A DNA stretch of 10,758 bases from Pseudomonadota bacterium (GCA_022567015.1 JADFHR010000102.1:1-10758), one strand, 5' to 3'; positions 1-7,011 are shown, numbered from the stretch's first letter. Notes: a model not told the origin generated them from the sequence alone. Numbers and translations: made by a program.

Positions 1-564
1 GGTCACCTTCGGCGGAAACGGACAGCCGAATACGGGCAGCGCCGGGGACAGCCGCGCCAGCCCGGCGAACAGGTTGAAGAACTTGTCCTCGGGGCCGAAC
101 ACCACGCTGGGGCGCACGATGGTGGCCGCGGGGAAGGCCTCCACGACCGCGGCTTCGCCCGCCGCCTTGGTCCGGGCGTAGGCCGACGGGGAGTCGCCGG
201 CGGCGCCGATGGCCGAGACGTGGACGAGGCGCCCGACGCCGGCCGCAGCCGCGGCGCGCGCCACGTTGGCGGCGCCTTCGGCGTGGACGCGCTCGAACGT
301 TCGCCGTCCCCGTTCCCACAGGATGCCGACCAGGTTGACCGCGGCGTCGGCCCCCGCGGCGGCGGCGTCGACCAGCGACGGGTCGGTGATGTCGACGGCC
401 ACGGGCACGATCTGCCCGACGTCGCCCGAGGTTTTGAGGAACTGGGCGGCCTCGGTGTCGCGCACGGCGACGCGCACGATGGCGCCATCGGCCGCCAGGC
501 GCCGGACCAGATGGCGTCCGAGAAACCCCGAACCACCGAATACGGTAACCACGCGACGATCCAT
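1..564 (-). CDS. Complex I NDUFA9-family NAD(P)-binding protein (atypical SDR), 3' end cut by window
   Basis: The first 188 residues are present and the C-terminus lies beyond position 1. An extended-SDR Rossmann start is visible: GGSGFLG at residues 10-16 gives the G-x-x-G-x-x-G dinucleotide loop. VNLVGIL (77-82) and LVHVSAIG (113-120) mark later strands, a Y129-x-x-x-K133 pair follows, and RPSVVFGPED (151-160) is typical of bacterial NDUFA9-like proteins. Family members resemble the NDUFA9 accessory subunit of mitochondrial complex I and are common in alphaproteobacteria. Whether this one binds complex I or acts as a free reductase or epimerase cannot be told from sequence. The ATG at 564 is supported by GAGGAG about 7 bases upstream and a good promoter farther up. 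It is divergent from the tRNA-Leu gene. Confidence 0.88.
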   Translation of the reverse strand, partial: MDRRVVTVFGGSGFLGRHLVRRLAADGAIVRVAVRDTEAAQFLKTSGDVGQIVPVAVDITDPSLVDAAAAGADAAVNLVGILWERGRRTFERVHAEGAANVARAAAAAGVGRLVHVSAIGAAGDSPSAYARTKAAGEAAVVEAFPAATIVRPSVVFGPEDKFFNLFAGLARLSPALPVFGCPFPPKVT

Positions 565-622
565 GTTTCGCTCCTCGCCGTCCCGGCGCGGACTCTCCAC
601 CCCACGCCAAGCCGCAACACCG

Positions 623-650
623 ATTACAATGTCCCCGGGAAGGGCGTCAA
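623..650 (-). promoter_or_regulatory. Candidate sigma-70 promoter of the NDUFA9-family gene
   Basis: On the minus strand, TTGACG (650-645) is followed after 16 bases by TGTAAT (628-623), a five-of-six match at each element. It sits about 60 bases upstream of the ATG at 564, with a normal leader and Shine-Dalgarno sequence between. Call made by eye from consensus. Confidence 0.55.
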
Positions 651-670
651 CCTTGGTCCGTGAAAGCCGG

Positions 671-699
671 TTGACATCGGATCACGGGGGCGCTACCGA
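671..699 (+). promoter_or_regulatory. Candidate promoter for tRNA-Leu (and possibly rnd)
   Basis: A perfect TTGACA -35 element (671-676) is followed at 17 bases by TACCGA (694-699), a poor -10. The mature tRNA begins about 40 bases downstream, a plausible leader length. The -35 lies 20 bases from the -35 of the divergent minus-strand promoter, so the two may share a control region. The weak -10 keeps this tentative. Confidence 0.35.
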
Positions 700-701
700 C
701 A

Positions 702-734
702 GGTCCGACCGTCACACCGTGGCGGACCGTTTTT
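702..734 (+). terminator. Terminator-like hairpin with T-run just before tRNA-Leu
   Basis: GGTCCG (702-707) pairs perfectly with CGGACC (723-728). A bulged A708 and CC/GG (709-710 with 721-722) can extend the stem to eight pairs. After one G comes T5 (730-734), then CCTTT. This has the shape of an intrinsic terminator, but no plus-strand gene upstream needs ending. It may instead be an attenuator or a leader hairpin for tRNA processing. Confidence 0.35.
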
Positions 735-741
735 CCTTTGT

Positions 742-828
742 GCCCAGGTGGCGGAATTGGTAGACGCGCAGGTTTCAGGTACCTGTGGCCGAAAGGTCGT
801 GGAAGTTCGAGTCTTCTCCTGGGCACCA
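742..828 (+). tRNA. tRNA-Leu (anticodon CAG)
   Basis: An 87-base class II tRNA with encoded CCA. The acceptor stem GCCCAGG (742-748) pairs with CCTGGGC (818-824), followed by discriminator A825 and CCA (826-828). The anticodon stem CAGGT (769-773) pairs with ACCTG (781-785) around the loop TTCAGGT, giving anticodon CAG at 776-778, which reads CUG leucine codons. A long variable arm (786-800) is as expected for tRNA-Leu. The T arm has GGAAG (801-805), loop TTCGAGT and CTTCT (813-817). An RNase D-type gene begins 38 bases downstream with no convincing terminator between, so a joint transcript is likely. Confidence 0.97.
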
Positions 829-866
829 ATTCCCCTTTCCGGGGTGCATCGCGAAGGCCGTTGCCG

Positions 867-1493
867 GTGAAAGTCAAGGGTGGAACCGTCGAACTGCACA
901 GGGAAGACCTGCCACCGGGCCTGGATTTCGGCGACAGCGTCGCCGTCGACACCGAAGCCATGGGGCTCAATACCGAGCGCGACAGGCTGTGTCTGGCGCA
1001 ATTGTCGTCCGGCGACGGCACCTGCCACATGGTGCAATTCTCCGGCCGCGGATACGACGCCCCCAACCTTAAGGCCCTTCTCGGCGATCCGTCCATCACC
1101 AAACTGTTCCATTTCGCCCGCTTCGACCTCAGAATCATCCGCCGCTACCTGGATGTGACCTGCGCCCCGGTCTATTGCACCAAGATCGCGTCCCGGCTTG
1201 GCCGCACCTACACCGACCGCCACGGGCTCAAGGATTTGTGCCGGGACCTGCTGGGGGTGGACCTGTCCAAGGAACAGCAGTCGTCGGACTGGGGCGCCGA
1301 GACCCTGACCCCGGAGCAGATCCGCTATGCCGCCGCCGACGTCCTCCATCTGCACGCATTGCGGGAAAAACTTGATGTTATGCTTGCCCGGGAGGGCCGC
1401 GCCGATCTGGCCGGGGCCTGCTTCGGGTTCTTGGGCCACCGCGTGGAATTGGATTTGCGCGGCTGGACCGATGCGGACATCTTCTCGTATTAG
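867..1493 (+). CDS. rnd: RNase D-type 3'-5' exonuclease (DEDDy family)
   Basis: About 208 residues, one exonuclease domain. RNase D enzymes trim the 3' ends of tRNA precursors and other small RNAs using two metal ions. The DEDDy motifs are visible: VDTEAMGL (D28, E30), HFARFDL (D87) and YAAADVLHLHAL (Y154, D158). E. coli RNase D is about 375 residues with HRDC domains. The short exonuclease-only form seen here is usual in alphaproteobacteria. I chose the GTG at 867 because GAAGG lies about 9 bases upstream. The frame stays open leftward to 738, but starts there would fall inside the tRNA. The tRNA-Leu gene directly upstream suggests co-transcription of a tRNA with a tRNA-processing enzyme. 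A poly(A)-type or other DEDDy exonuclease role cannot be excluded. Confidence 0.88.
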   Translation: MKVKGGTVELHREDLPPGLDFGDSVAVDTEAMGLNTERDRLCLAQLSSGDGTCHMVQFSGRGYDAPNLKALLGDPSITKLFHFARFDLRIIRRYLDVTCAPVYCTKIASRLGRTYTDRHGLKDLCRDLLGVDLSKEQQSSDWGAETLTPEQIRYAAADVLHLHALREKLDVMLAREGRADLAGACFGFLGHRVELDLRGWTDADIFSY

Positions 1494-1536
1494 ATGAAAA
1501 TTTTATGATACCACGGTGCGCTTCGGCGCCCCGGCG

Positions 1537-1561
1537 GGCGGCGCCTGGCCCGGGCGCCGCC
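1537..1561 (+). terminator. Strong GC hairpin downstream of rnd
   Basis: GGCGGCGCC (1537-1545) and GGCGCCGCC (1553-1561) form a perfect nine-pair stem around a seven-base loop, 43 bases past the rnd stop. There is no T-run after it, so it is at best a non-canonical terminator or an RNA 3'-end stabiliser. Confidence 0.35.
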
Positions 1562-1676
1562 GCGCCGGCTTTGCAGGGCGCCATGGACGCCGTGGGATGG
1601 CCGCACCATGCCCTCGCCGTGTCCGCGGCATGCCAAAGGCCTCTCCCGCGCCCAGGCGCGGACCTGGGAGCCCGCC

Positions 1677-1694
1677 CAAAACCGGCTGGTTTTG
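1677..1694. terminator. Small A/T-flanked hairpin before the kdsD promoter
   Basis: CAAAACC (1677-1683) and GGTTTTG (1688-1694) form a seven-pair stem with loop GGCT. The A-rich arm on one side and T-rich arm on the other give the look of a weak bidirectional terminator. It directly abuts the candidate -35 at 1695. Confidence 0.3.
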
Positions 1695-1723
1695 TTGACG
1701 ATTCAGTGGTCCGGGCGCATACT
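1695..1723 (+). promoter_or_regulatory. Candidate sigma-70 promoter of the kdsD-lpt operon
   Basis: TTGACG (1695-1700), a 17-base spacer and CATACT (1718-1723) make a reasonable housekeeping promoter. It would start transcription near 1730, leaving a leader of about 115 bases before kdsD. The leader can form CCGTC/GACGG pairing near 1727-1742. Call made by eye. Confidence 0.4.
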
Positions 1724-1846
1724 CGTCCGTCGCCGGGGACGGCTATTTCATGCATCCCTTGCCAACGGGGACGGGGGTTGATCGGGACAGGCCATCGTAC
1801 CCCGGCCCAGCCCACAACACGGACAGGAAACGGTTGACGGTTTGAA

Positions 1847-2845
1847 ATGAGCTCAACCAAGGCCATGCGCCGTCAGGACGCCGCCCATGTCAACGCCGAT
1901 CTCGCGTGCGCCCGGCGCGTCCTGCGCCTGGAGGCCGAGGGGCTGGAGGCATTGGCGCGGAGCCTGGACGAAGGGTTCACCGAGGCCCTGGACCTGCTCG
2001 ACGGGAGGACCGGGCGGGTGGTGGTGACCGGCATCGGCAAGAGCGGCCACGTGGCACGCAAGATCGCCGCGACCCTGTCCTCCACCGGCACGCCGGCCCT
2101 GTTCGTGCACCCGGCGGAGGCGTCCCACGGGGACCTGGGCATGATCGAGCCCGAGGGGGACGCCGTGATCGCCCTTTCCAATTCGGGCGAGACCACGGAG
2201 CTGGCCGACCTGGTGGCCTATGCGAAGCGGTTCCACATTCCCCTGATCGCCATCACCGGGCGCGCCGACAGCGCCCTGGCACAGGCGGCGGACGTGGCGT
2301 TGGTCCTGCCGGCCAGCGACGAGGCCAGCCCCATGGGCCTGGCGCCGACAACATCGACCACGGTGATGCTGGCGCTCGGCGACGCCATCGCCGTCGCCCT
2401 GCTCGAGCGCAAGGGGTTCTCTCCCGACCGCTTCCACGCGCTGCACCCCGGCGGCAGGCTGGGAAAGATGTTGCTCAAGGTGGCCGACCTCATGCACCGG
2501 GGCGAGGAAGTGCCGCTGGTGGGTGGCGACACGGCCATGGCCGACGCCCTTCTGGTGATGACCAACAAGCGCTTCGGCTGCGTCGCCATTGTCGATGGCG
2601 ACGGCATTCTCCAGGGCGTCATCACCGACGGCGACCTGCGCCGGCACATGAGTCCGGGTCTCCTTGATCTGAGGGCCGCCGAGGTGATGACCCGGGCGCC
2701 CAGGACCATCGGCGCGGATGCCCTGGCCAGCGAGGCGGTGGGCCTGATGAATTCCAACACCATCACCAACCTGTTCGTCGTCGAGGACGGCCGCCCCGTC
2801 GGCATCCTGCACATCCACGACTGCCTGCGCGCCGGCGTGGCGTGA
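1847..2845 (+). CDS. kdsD: KpsF/GutQ-family D-arabinose-5-phosphate isomerase
   Basis: 332 residues, the family's usual length. The enzyme interconverts ribulose-5-phosphate and arabinose-5-phosphate, the first committed step to Kdo for LPS. A SIS domain spans about residues 45-190, with TGIGKSGHVARK (61-72), FVHPAEASHGDLGMI (86-100) and SNSGETTEL (111-119). FHALHPGGRLG (196-206) closes the isomerase part. Two CBS domains follow (about 214-270 and 278-330), with CVAIVD...GVITDGDLRR in the first and NLFVVEDGRPVGILHIHD in the second. An in-frame stop at 1835-1837 makes 1847 the earliest ATG. Its ribosome site is weak (AGGA 18 bases away), and a second ATG at 1865 is possible. It is followed 18 bases later by lptC. 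Confidence 0.95.
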   Translation: MSSTKAMRRQDAAHVNADLACARRVLRLEAEGLEALARSLDEGFTEALDLLDGRTGRVVVTGIGKSGHVARKIAATLSSTGTPALFVHPAEASHGDLGMIEPEGDAVIALSNSGETTELADLVAYAKRFHIPLIAITGRADSALAQAADVALVLPASDEASPMGLAPTTSTTVMLALGDAIAVALLERKGFSPDRFHALHPGGRLGKMLLKVADLMHRGEEVPLVGGDTAMADALLVMTNKRFGCVAIVDGDGILQGVITDGDLRRHMSPGLLDLRAAEVMTRAPRTIGADALASEAVGLMNSNTITNLFVVEDGRPVGILHIHDCLRAGVA

Positions 2846-2863
2846 GGCGGGGAGGGAGGCGCC

Positions 2864-3586
2864 GTGCCGACCACCGAAATTTCCGGAAGCGCCGCGAAGG
2901 CCACGGCCCGGACGCGGGCGGTGGACGCTCTGGGCGCGCGCCCGATCCTCGATGGCGCCAAACGGCTCGCCGCGCGGCGCCGGTATATCCACAGGTACAC
3001 CCGCTTCGTCCATATGATGAAGTACCTGCTGCCGACCGTGGCGATGGTGCTGGTCGGCCTGGTGGCGGTGTGGCCCCACCTTAAGACGAAGGACAACGGC
3101 TTTCGCATCGGGTTTTCCGCGTTGAAGGCGCGGGAGACGGGAGACCCCGCCATGGTCAATGCCCGCTACATGGGCAGCGACAAAAACAACCAGCTCTTTT
3201 CCATCACCGCCGACCTGGTCCGCAACGCGGTGAAGGACGCCGCCACGGTGGAACTGGTGATGCCCAAGGCCGACATCACGTTGGAAGACGGATCCTGGCT
3301 TGTCCTGACGGCGGAGACCGGGATCTTCAGCCGCGCCGCCAAGACGCTGGAACTGGCCGGCGCGGTCAACCTGTTCCACGACTCGGGCTACGAGTTCCGC
3401 ACCGAAAGCATCACTATCGACCTGGATAACGGAAGCGCGGTGGGCACGGAGCCGGTGGAGGGGCAGGGGCCGTTCGGCGATCTCAGCGGCGAAGGGTTCG
3501 TCCTGCGCGACAAGGGCAAGACCATCATCTTCACCGGCAAGGCCAGACTGCTCATCTATCCGGGGATCGGAAGGCCGGGGCAATGA
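2864..3586 (+). CDS. lptC: LPS export protein LptC
   Basis: 240 residues. LptC is the bitopic inner-membrane subunit of the Lpt bridge and hands LPS from LptB2FG to LptA. A basic N-terminal cytoplasmic stretch (residues 1-52, with RRRYIHRYTRF) leads to one membrane helix at about 53-71 (YLLPTVAMVLVGLVAVW). A periplasmic beta-jellyroll of the LptC/YrbK type follows. Signs of the fold include ADITLEDGSWLVLTAETGIF and GYEFRTESITIDLDNG. The GTG start at 2864 is firmly set by GGAGGGAGG at 2851-2859. The end overlaps lptA by four bases (ATGA), implying coupled translation. It is longer than E. coli LptC (191 residues), mainly at the N-terminus. The sequence is diverged, so recognition leans partly on the neighbours. 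Confidence 0.9.
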   Translation: MPTTEISGSAAKATARTRAVDALGARPILDGAKRLAARRRYIHRYTRFVHMMKYLLPTVAMVLVGLVAVWPHLKTKDNGFRIGFSALKARETGDPAMVNARYMGSDKNNQLFSITADLVRNAVKDAATVELVMPKADITLEDGSWLVLTAETGIFSRAAKTLELAGAVNLFHDSGYEFRTESITIDLDNGSAVGTEPVEGQGPFGDLSGEGFVLRDKGKTIIFTGKARLLIYPGIGRPGQ

Positions 3587-4437
3587 CCGCCGGCCCGCCC
3601 GTGAGCGGCCGGCGCGCCGCCCTGGGCGCCGCCGTCGTGGCGGCGGGCCTGGGCCTGGGTTCCCTGCCCATTGGCGGCCCGGTCCTCGCCCAGAGCCTCA
3701 GTGTGATCGGCGGCGGCGCAAACACACCGATCGAGATTTTTGCCGAAGACGGCATCGAATGGCAGCAGGAAAAGCAGATCTTCCTGGCCCGCGGCAACGC
3801 CCGTGCGGTGCGCGGCGAGGTGGAGGTGCGTGCCAACGTGCTCACCGCGTACTACCGGGAAACACCGAACGGCGGCACGGACATCTGGCGCCTTCACGCC
3901 GACGGCGCGGTGCGGATTTCCTCGCCCGGCGAAAAGGCCTACGGCGAAAAAGGGGTTTACGACGTCGACAACGGCATCCTCGTGCTCAGCGGCGGGCGCG
4001 TCCGGCTGGTCACCAAGGACGATGAGATCACCGCCGACAAGCAACTGGAATACTGGGAGAAAAAACAGATGGTGGTGGCCCGGGGCAACGCCTCCGCGGT
4101 GCGCGGTGACAAACGGTTGCGCGCCGACGTGCTGGCGGCCTATTTCCGCACGGACAAGAACGGCAAATCCGCCATCTACCGCGTCGAAGCCTTCGACAAC
4201 GTCCGCATCAAGACCGCCAAGGACGACGCCAGGGCCGACCGGGCGGTCTACAACGTGCAAAGCGGTATCGCCACGCTCACCGGATCGGTTAAGATCATGC
4301 GGGGGAGAAATCAGCTCCGCGGTTGCCGTGCGGAAATTAACCTGAATACGGGGATCAGCAAGATATTCGGCTGCGGTCCACCGGGTTCCGGCGGCGAACC
4401 GGTGCGGGGTGTGATCCAGCCCGTAAAGAAAAAATAA
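3583..4437 (+). CDS. lptA: Periplasmic LPS transport protein LptA (OstA-like, duplicated domain)
   Basis: 284 residues, well above the 185 of E. coli LptA. LptA forms the periplasmic beta-jellyroll bridge that carries LPS from LptC to LptD. A signal peptide is clear: basic GRR at 9-11, an Ala/Gly/Leu core to about 30, and cleavage likely after VLA36. The mature part holds two homologous OstA repeats offset by 97 residues. LARGNARAVRG (68-78) aligns with VARGNASAVRG (165-175), and ANVLTAYYR (84-92) with ADVLAAYFR (181-189). GVYDVDNGILVLSGG (124-138) aligns with AVYNVQSGIATLTGS (221-235). Two cysteines (C248, C264) lie near the C-terminus, and the tail ends in VKKK. The start overlaps the lptC stop. 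Confidence 0.92.
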   Translation: MTAGPPVSGRRAALGAAVVAAGLGLGSLPIGGPVLAQSLSVIGGGANTPIEIFAEDGIEWQQEKQIFLARGNARAVRGEVEVRANVLTAYYRETPNGGTDIWRLHADGAVRISSPGEKAYGEKGVYDVDNGILVLSGGRVRLVTKDDEITADKQLEYWEKKQMVVARGNASAVRGDKRLRADVLAAYFRTDKNGKSAIYRVEAFDNVRIKTAKDDARADRAVYNVQSGIATLTGSVKIMRGRNQLRGCRAEINLNTGISKIFGCGPPGSGGEPVRGVIQPVKKK

Positions 4438-4469
4438 ACCTCTGAGTGCGTAGGGTCCAAGCTGGCCTC

Positions 4470-5276
4470 ATGAAGAAACAGAAGAACCATTCGAATCCAC
4501 CCGGGGATGGGCGCCAAGGCGCGGACGGCGCCGGCCCGCGCCTGGTGGCCTCCAACCACGGGCTAATCGCCAAATCCATAGGCAAAAGCTTCAAGAAGCG
4601 CCCCGTGGTGCGCGGCGTCAGCCTGGCCATCCAGCGCGGCGAAGTCGTGGGTCTCCTGGGGCCGAACGGCGCCGGCAAGACAACGTGTTTCTACATTATC
4701 ATGGGGCTTCTGCCGCCCGACTACGGGACCATACACCTGGACGGCGAAGATATCACCGAACTGCCCATGTATCGCCGGGCGCGGCTGGGCATCGGATACC
4801 TTCCCCAGGAAGCGTCCATCTTCCGCGGCCTGTCCGTGGAGAACAACATCCGCGCCGTGCTCGAGGTGGTGGAGAAATCGCGCGACCGGCGGGAGGCGAC
4901 CCTGGAGGCGCTGCTGGCGGAATTCTCCATTACCCACTTGCGCCGCACACCGGCGCTGGCCCTCTCCGGCGGCGAACGCCGTCGGGTGGAGATCGCCAGG
5001 GCGCTCGCCTCCAATCCCCATTTCATCCTGCTGGACGAGCCCTTCGCGGGTATCGACCCCATCGCCGTCCGCGACATCCGCGACCTGGTCGTGCATCTCA
5101 AGGACCGCGGAATCGGGGTGTTGATCACCGATCATAACGTCAGAGAGACGCTGAATGTCATCGATCGTGCCTACATTATCCACGAAGGCATGATGTTGAT
5201 GGAAGGCGCGCCATCGGACATCGTCGGCAACGAGGATGTCAGGCGTGTTTACCTGGGTGATCGATTCAGTCTTTAG
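4470..5276 (+). CDS. lptB: LPS export ABC ATPase LptB
   Basis: 268 residues from the ATG at 4470. LptB is the cytoplasmic ATPase that powers LPS extraction with LptF and LptG, which are not in this window. All ABC motifs are present: Walker A GPNGAGKTT (64-72), Q-loop Q113, signature LSGGE (165-169), Walker B ILLDEP (186-191) and switch H222. YLPQEASIFRGLSVENNI and the C-terminal VRRVYLGDRF are typical of LptB. A hydrophilic extension of about 28 residues precedes the ATPase fold, absent from E. coli LptB (241 residues). A GTG at 4446 would add eight residues. I prefer the ATG because neither start has a strong ribosome site and ATG is the better codon. It follows lptA by 32 bases. Confidence 0.95.
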   Translation: MKKQKNHSNPPGDGRQGADGAGPRLVASNHGLIAKSIGKSFKKRPVVRGVSLAIQRGEVVGLLGPNGAGKTTCFYIIMGLLPPDYGTIHLDGEDITELPMYRRARLGIGYLPQEASIFRGLSVENNIRAVLEVVEKSRDRREATLEALLAEFSITHLRRTPALALSGGERRRVEIARALASNPHFILLDEPFAGIDPIAVRDIRDLVVHLKDRGIGVLITDHNVRETLNVIDRAYIIHEGMMLMEGAPSDIVGNEDVRRVYLGDRFSL

Positions 5277-5359
5277 CGCGCTGCCGAGACCGGCGTCTGG
5301 TCTTCTCCGAAACGGCGTGAGCGCAGGAAGTCCCGAACGGCCTCCAGGGGTCGATGCCG

Positions 5360-5374
5360 GGCGCCGGCGGCGCC
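5360..5374. repeat. Short perfect inverted repeat upstream of rpoN
   Basis: GGCGCC (5360-5365) and GGCGCC (5369-5374) form a six-pair stem around GGC in the 129-base gap between lptB and rpoN. It may be a minor RNA hairpin in the polycistronic message. No promoter matching a consensus is evident in this gap. Confidence 0.3.
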
Positions 5375-5405
5375 TTGGCTTGGCGGGGACGGGACGGAAC
5401 CCGAG

Positions 5406-6944
5406 ATGGCGTTGATCCCCCGGCTTGAACTGCGGCAGGGCCAGGCCCTGGTCATGACGCCGCAGCTCCAGCAGGCGATCAAGCTGCTGCAGTTCTCCAA
5501 CCTGGAACTGGTCGCCTACGTCGAGCAGGAGCTGGTCGAGAACCCACTCCTGGAACCGGACGACGAAGGCGGCGACGGCCTCGACGGGGCGCAATCGGAG
5601 GCGGTGCCCGAGGGCAGCCAGGACGACGGCGCCGACGACGAAACCGATCCCCTCGAGCCCATAAACTTCGCGGCCGCCGACGACCCGCACTTTCCCGACG
5701 ACGCCGACCTGGACGTGGATTACGACAACCTGTGGAACGCCGACAGTCCCCTTGACGCCGTCGGGGCCGGACCCCAGCCCACGGCCTTTGCCGACTGGGG
5801 TTCCGGAGGCGGGAGCGGCTTCGACGCCGCCGGTCCCAGCCTGGAGCAGACGCTCTCGGACAAGGTGTCCCTGCGCCAGCACCTGACCAGCCAGCTGTCC
5901 TTGACCCTCAACGACCCGGTGGACCGGCTGATCGGCGTGCACCTGATCGACATGATCGACGAAGCCGGGTACCTCGTCGGCGATCTTGCTCCGGTGGCCG
6001 CCCTGCTGGACTGCGGCGTCGAGCGGGTGGAGGCGGCCCTGGCCAAGCTCCAGCAATTCGACCCGGCCGGAATCTTCGCCCGCTCCCTGGCCGAATGCCT
6101 GGCCCTCCAGTTAGGGGACCGGGACCGCCTGGACCCGGCCATGCAGACCCTGCTGGACAACCTGGACCTGGTGGCCAAGCGGGACCTCGGCGCGTTGATG
6201 GCGGTGTGCGGCGTGGACGCGGACGACATGGCCGACATGATGGCCGAGATCCGGGCGTTGAACCCGAAGCCGGCGCTCGCGTTCGACCAGGTCGCGGCCG
6301 AGCCGATCACGCCCGACGTCCTCATGCGCCCCCGGCGCGGCGGCGGCTGGATCATCGAACTCAACAGCGACACCCTGCCCAGGGTCCTGGTCAACAATCA
6401 CTACTACACGCAAATCCGCCGCGCCGCCCGCTCCAAAGAGGACAAGCAGTACATCAGCGGCTGCCTCCAGTCGGCCAACTGGCTGGTGAAATCCCTTCAT
6501 CAGCGGGCGACCACCATCCTCAAGGTGGCCACCGAGATCGTGCGCCAACAGGACGGTTTTTTTGCCAAAGGCGTGCAGCACCTGCGTCCTTTGGTGCTGC
6601 GTGACATCGCCGAGGCCATCGACATGCACGAAAGCACGGTCAGCCGCGTGACCTCGAACAAGTACATGGCCACGCCCAGGGGCATCTACGAACTCAAGTA
6701 TTTCTTTACCCCGGCGATCAGCAGTTCCGCCGGCGGCGAGGCCCATTCCTCGGTGTCGGTTCGCCACCGCATCAAGGTCCTGATCGACGCCGAACCCCCG
6801 CGCCAGCCGTTGTCCGACGACAAGATCGTCGCCCTCCTCGGCAAGGAGGGAATCGGCATCGCCCGGCGTACCGTGGCCAAATACCGGGAAGCCATGCGCA
6901 TACCGTCGTCCGTGCAACGCCGCCGCGCCAACGCATCGCCGTAA
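5406..6944 (+). CDS. rpoN: RNA polymerase sigma-54 factor RpoN
   Basis: 512 residues, a normal length. Sigma-54 directs RNA polymerase to -24/-12 promoters and needs AAA+ activators, typically for nitrogen, motility and stress genes. Region I (residues 1-50) shows the activator-interacting MTPQLQQAIKLLQFSNLEL (17-35). An acidic, low-complexity region II follows (about 51-145, rich in Asp and Glu). The core-binding domain runs from about 147, with FDPAGIFARSLAECLALQL (218-236). The DNA-binding part has a helix-turn-helix near 396-420 (LRDIAEAIDMHESTVSRV) and the RpoN box ARRTVAKYRE (486-495), which reads the -24 element. The ATG at 5406 is preceded by GGGACGGGACGG. It lies between the lpt genes and hpf, the conserved order. 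Confidence 0.97.
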   Translation: MALIPRLELRQGQALVMTPQLQQAIKLLQFSNLELVAYVEQELVENPLLEPDDEGGDGLDGAQSEAVPEGSQDDGADDETDPLEPINFAAADDPHFPDDADLDVDYDNLWNADSPLDAVGAGPQPTAFADWGSGGGSGFDAAGPSLEQTLSDKVSLRQHLTSQLSLTLNDPVDRLIGVHLIDMIDEAGYLVGDLAPVAALLDCGVERVEAALAKLQQFDPAGIFARSLAECLALQLGDRDRLDPAMQTLLDNLDLVAKRDLGALMAVCGVDADDMADMMAEIRALNPKPALAFDQVAAEPITPDVLMRPRRGGGWIIELNSDTLPRVLVNNHYYTQIRRAARSKEDKQYISGCLQSANWLVKSLHQRATTILKVATEIVRQQDGFFAKGVQHLRPLVLRDIAEAIDMHESTVSRVTSNKYMATPRGIYELKYFFTPAISSSAGGEAHSSVSVRHRIKVLIDAEPPRQPLSDDKIVALLGKEGIGIARRTVAKYREAMRIPSSVQRRRANASP

Positions 6945-6982
6945 GGGATCGGTCGTTGGCATAAATCCGTACTCGGCGCCTA

Positions 6983-7011
6983 TTGACTCTGGTGGGAGTG
7001 GCCACTAACTT
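6983..7011 (+). promoter_or_regulatory. Candidate sigma-70 promoter for hpf-ptsN
   Basis: TTGACT (6983-6988), a 17-base spacer and TAACTT (7006-7011) lie in the 192-base gap between rpoN and hpf. The -35 is a five-of-six match and the -10 is weaker. The unusually wide gap compared with the rest of the operon supports an internal promoter. I found no GG-N10-GC sigma-54 site here. Confidence 0.4.

Larger units (their letters stand above)
1494..1846 (+). other. Gene-free stretch between rnd and kdsD
   Basis: About 350 bases with no convincing gene. The possible reading frames are rich in Pro, Arg and Ala, lack ribosome sites and match no family I know. The stretch holds a strong GC hairpin (1537-1561), a small inverted repeat CCCAGG/CCTGGG (1651-1668), an A/T-flanked hairpin (1677-1694) and a candidate promoter (1695-1723). 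It most likely ends the tRNA-rnd transcript and starts the LPS operon. Confidence 0.6.

Noticed and set aside
738..866. Longer RNase D reading frame starting upstream
   Set aside because: It would run through the whole tRNA-Leu gene. The GTG at 867 has its own ribosome site and matches the family's usual start.
1505..1837. Possible 110-codon gene between rnd and kdsD
   Set aside because: No ribosome site, Pro/Arg/Ala-rich sequence without family features, and it overlaps hairpins and the candidate promoter.
1853..3583. Long antisense open frame (576 codons) opposite kdsD and lptC
   Set aside because: Shadow of high-GC coding sequence. Its composition is His/Gly/Arg-rich with no recognisable domain, and the opposite strand has unmistakable genes.
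4446..4469. GTG at 4446 as the lptB start
   Set aside because: It lacks a Shine-Dalgarno, adds only eight unconserved-looking residues, and an ATG follows at 4470. It remains possible.
4563..6056. Long antisense open frame opposite lptB and rpoN
   Set aside because: It spans two clear genes and the gap between them, has no family features, and is explained by GC-biased third positions.
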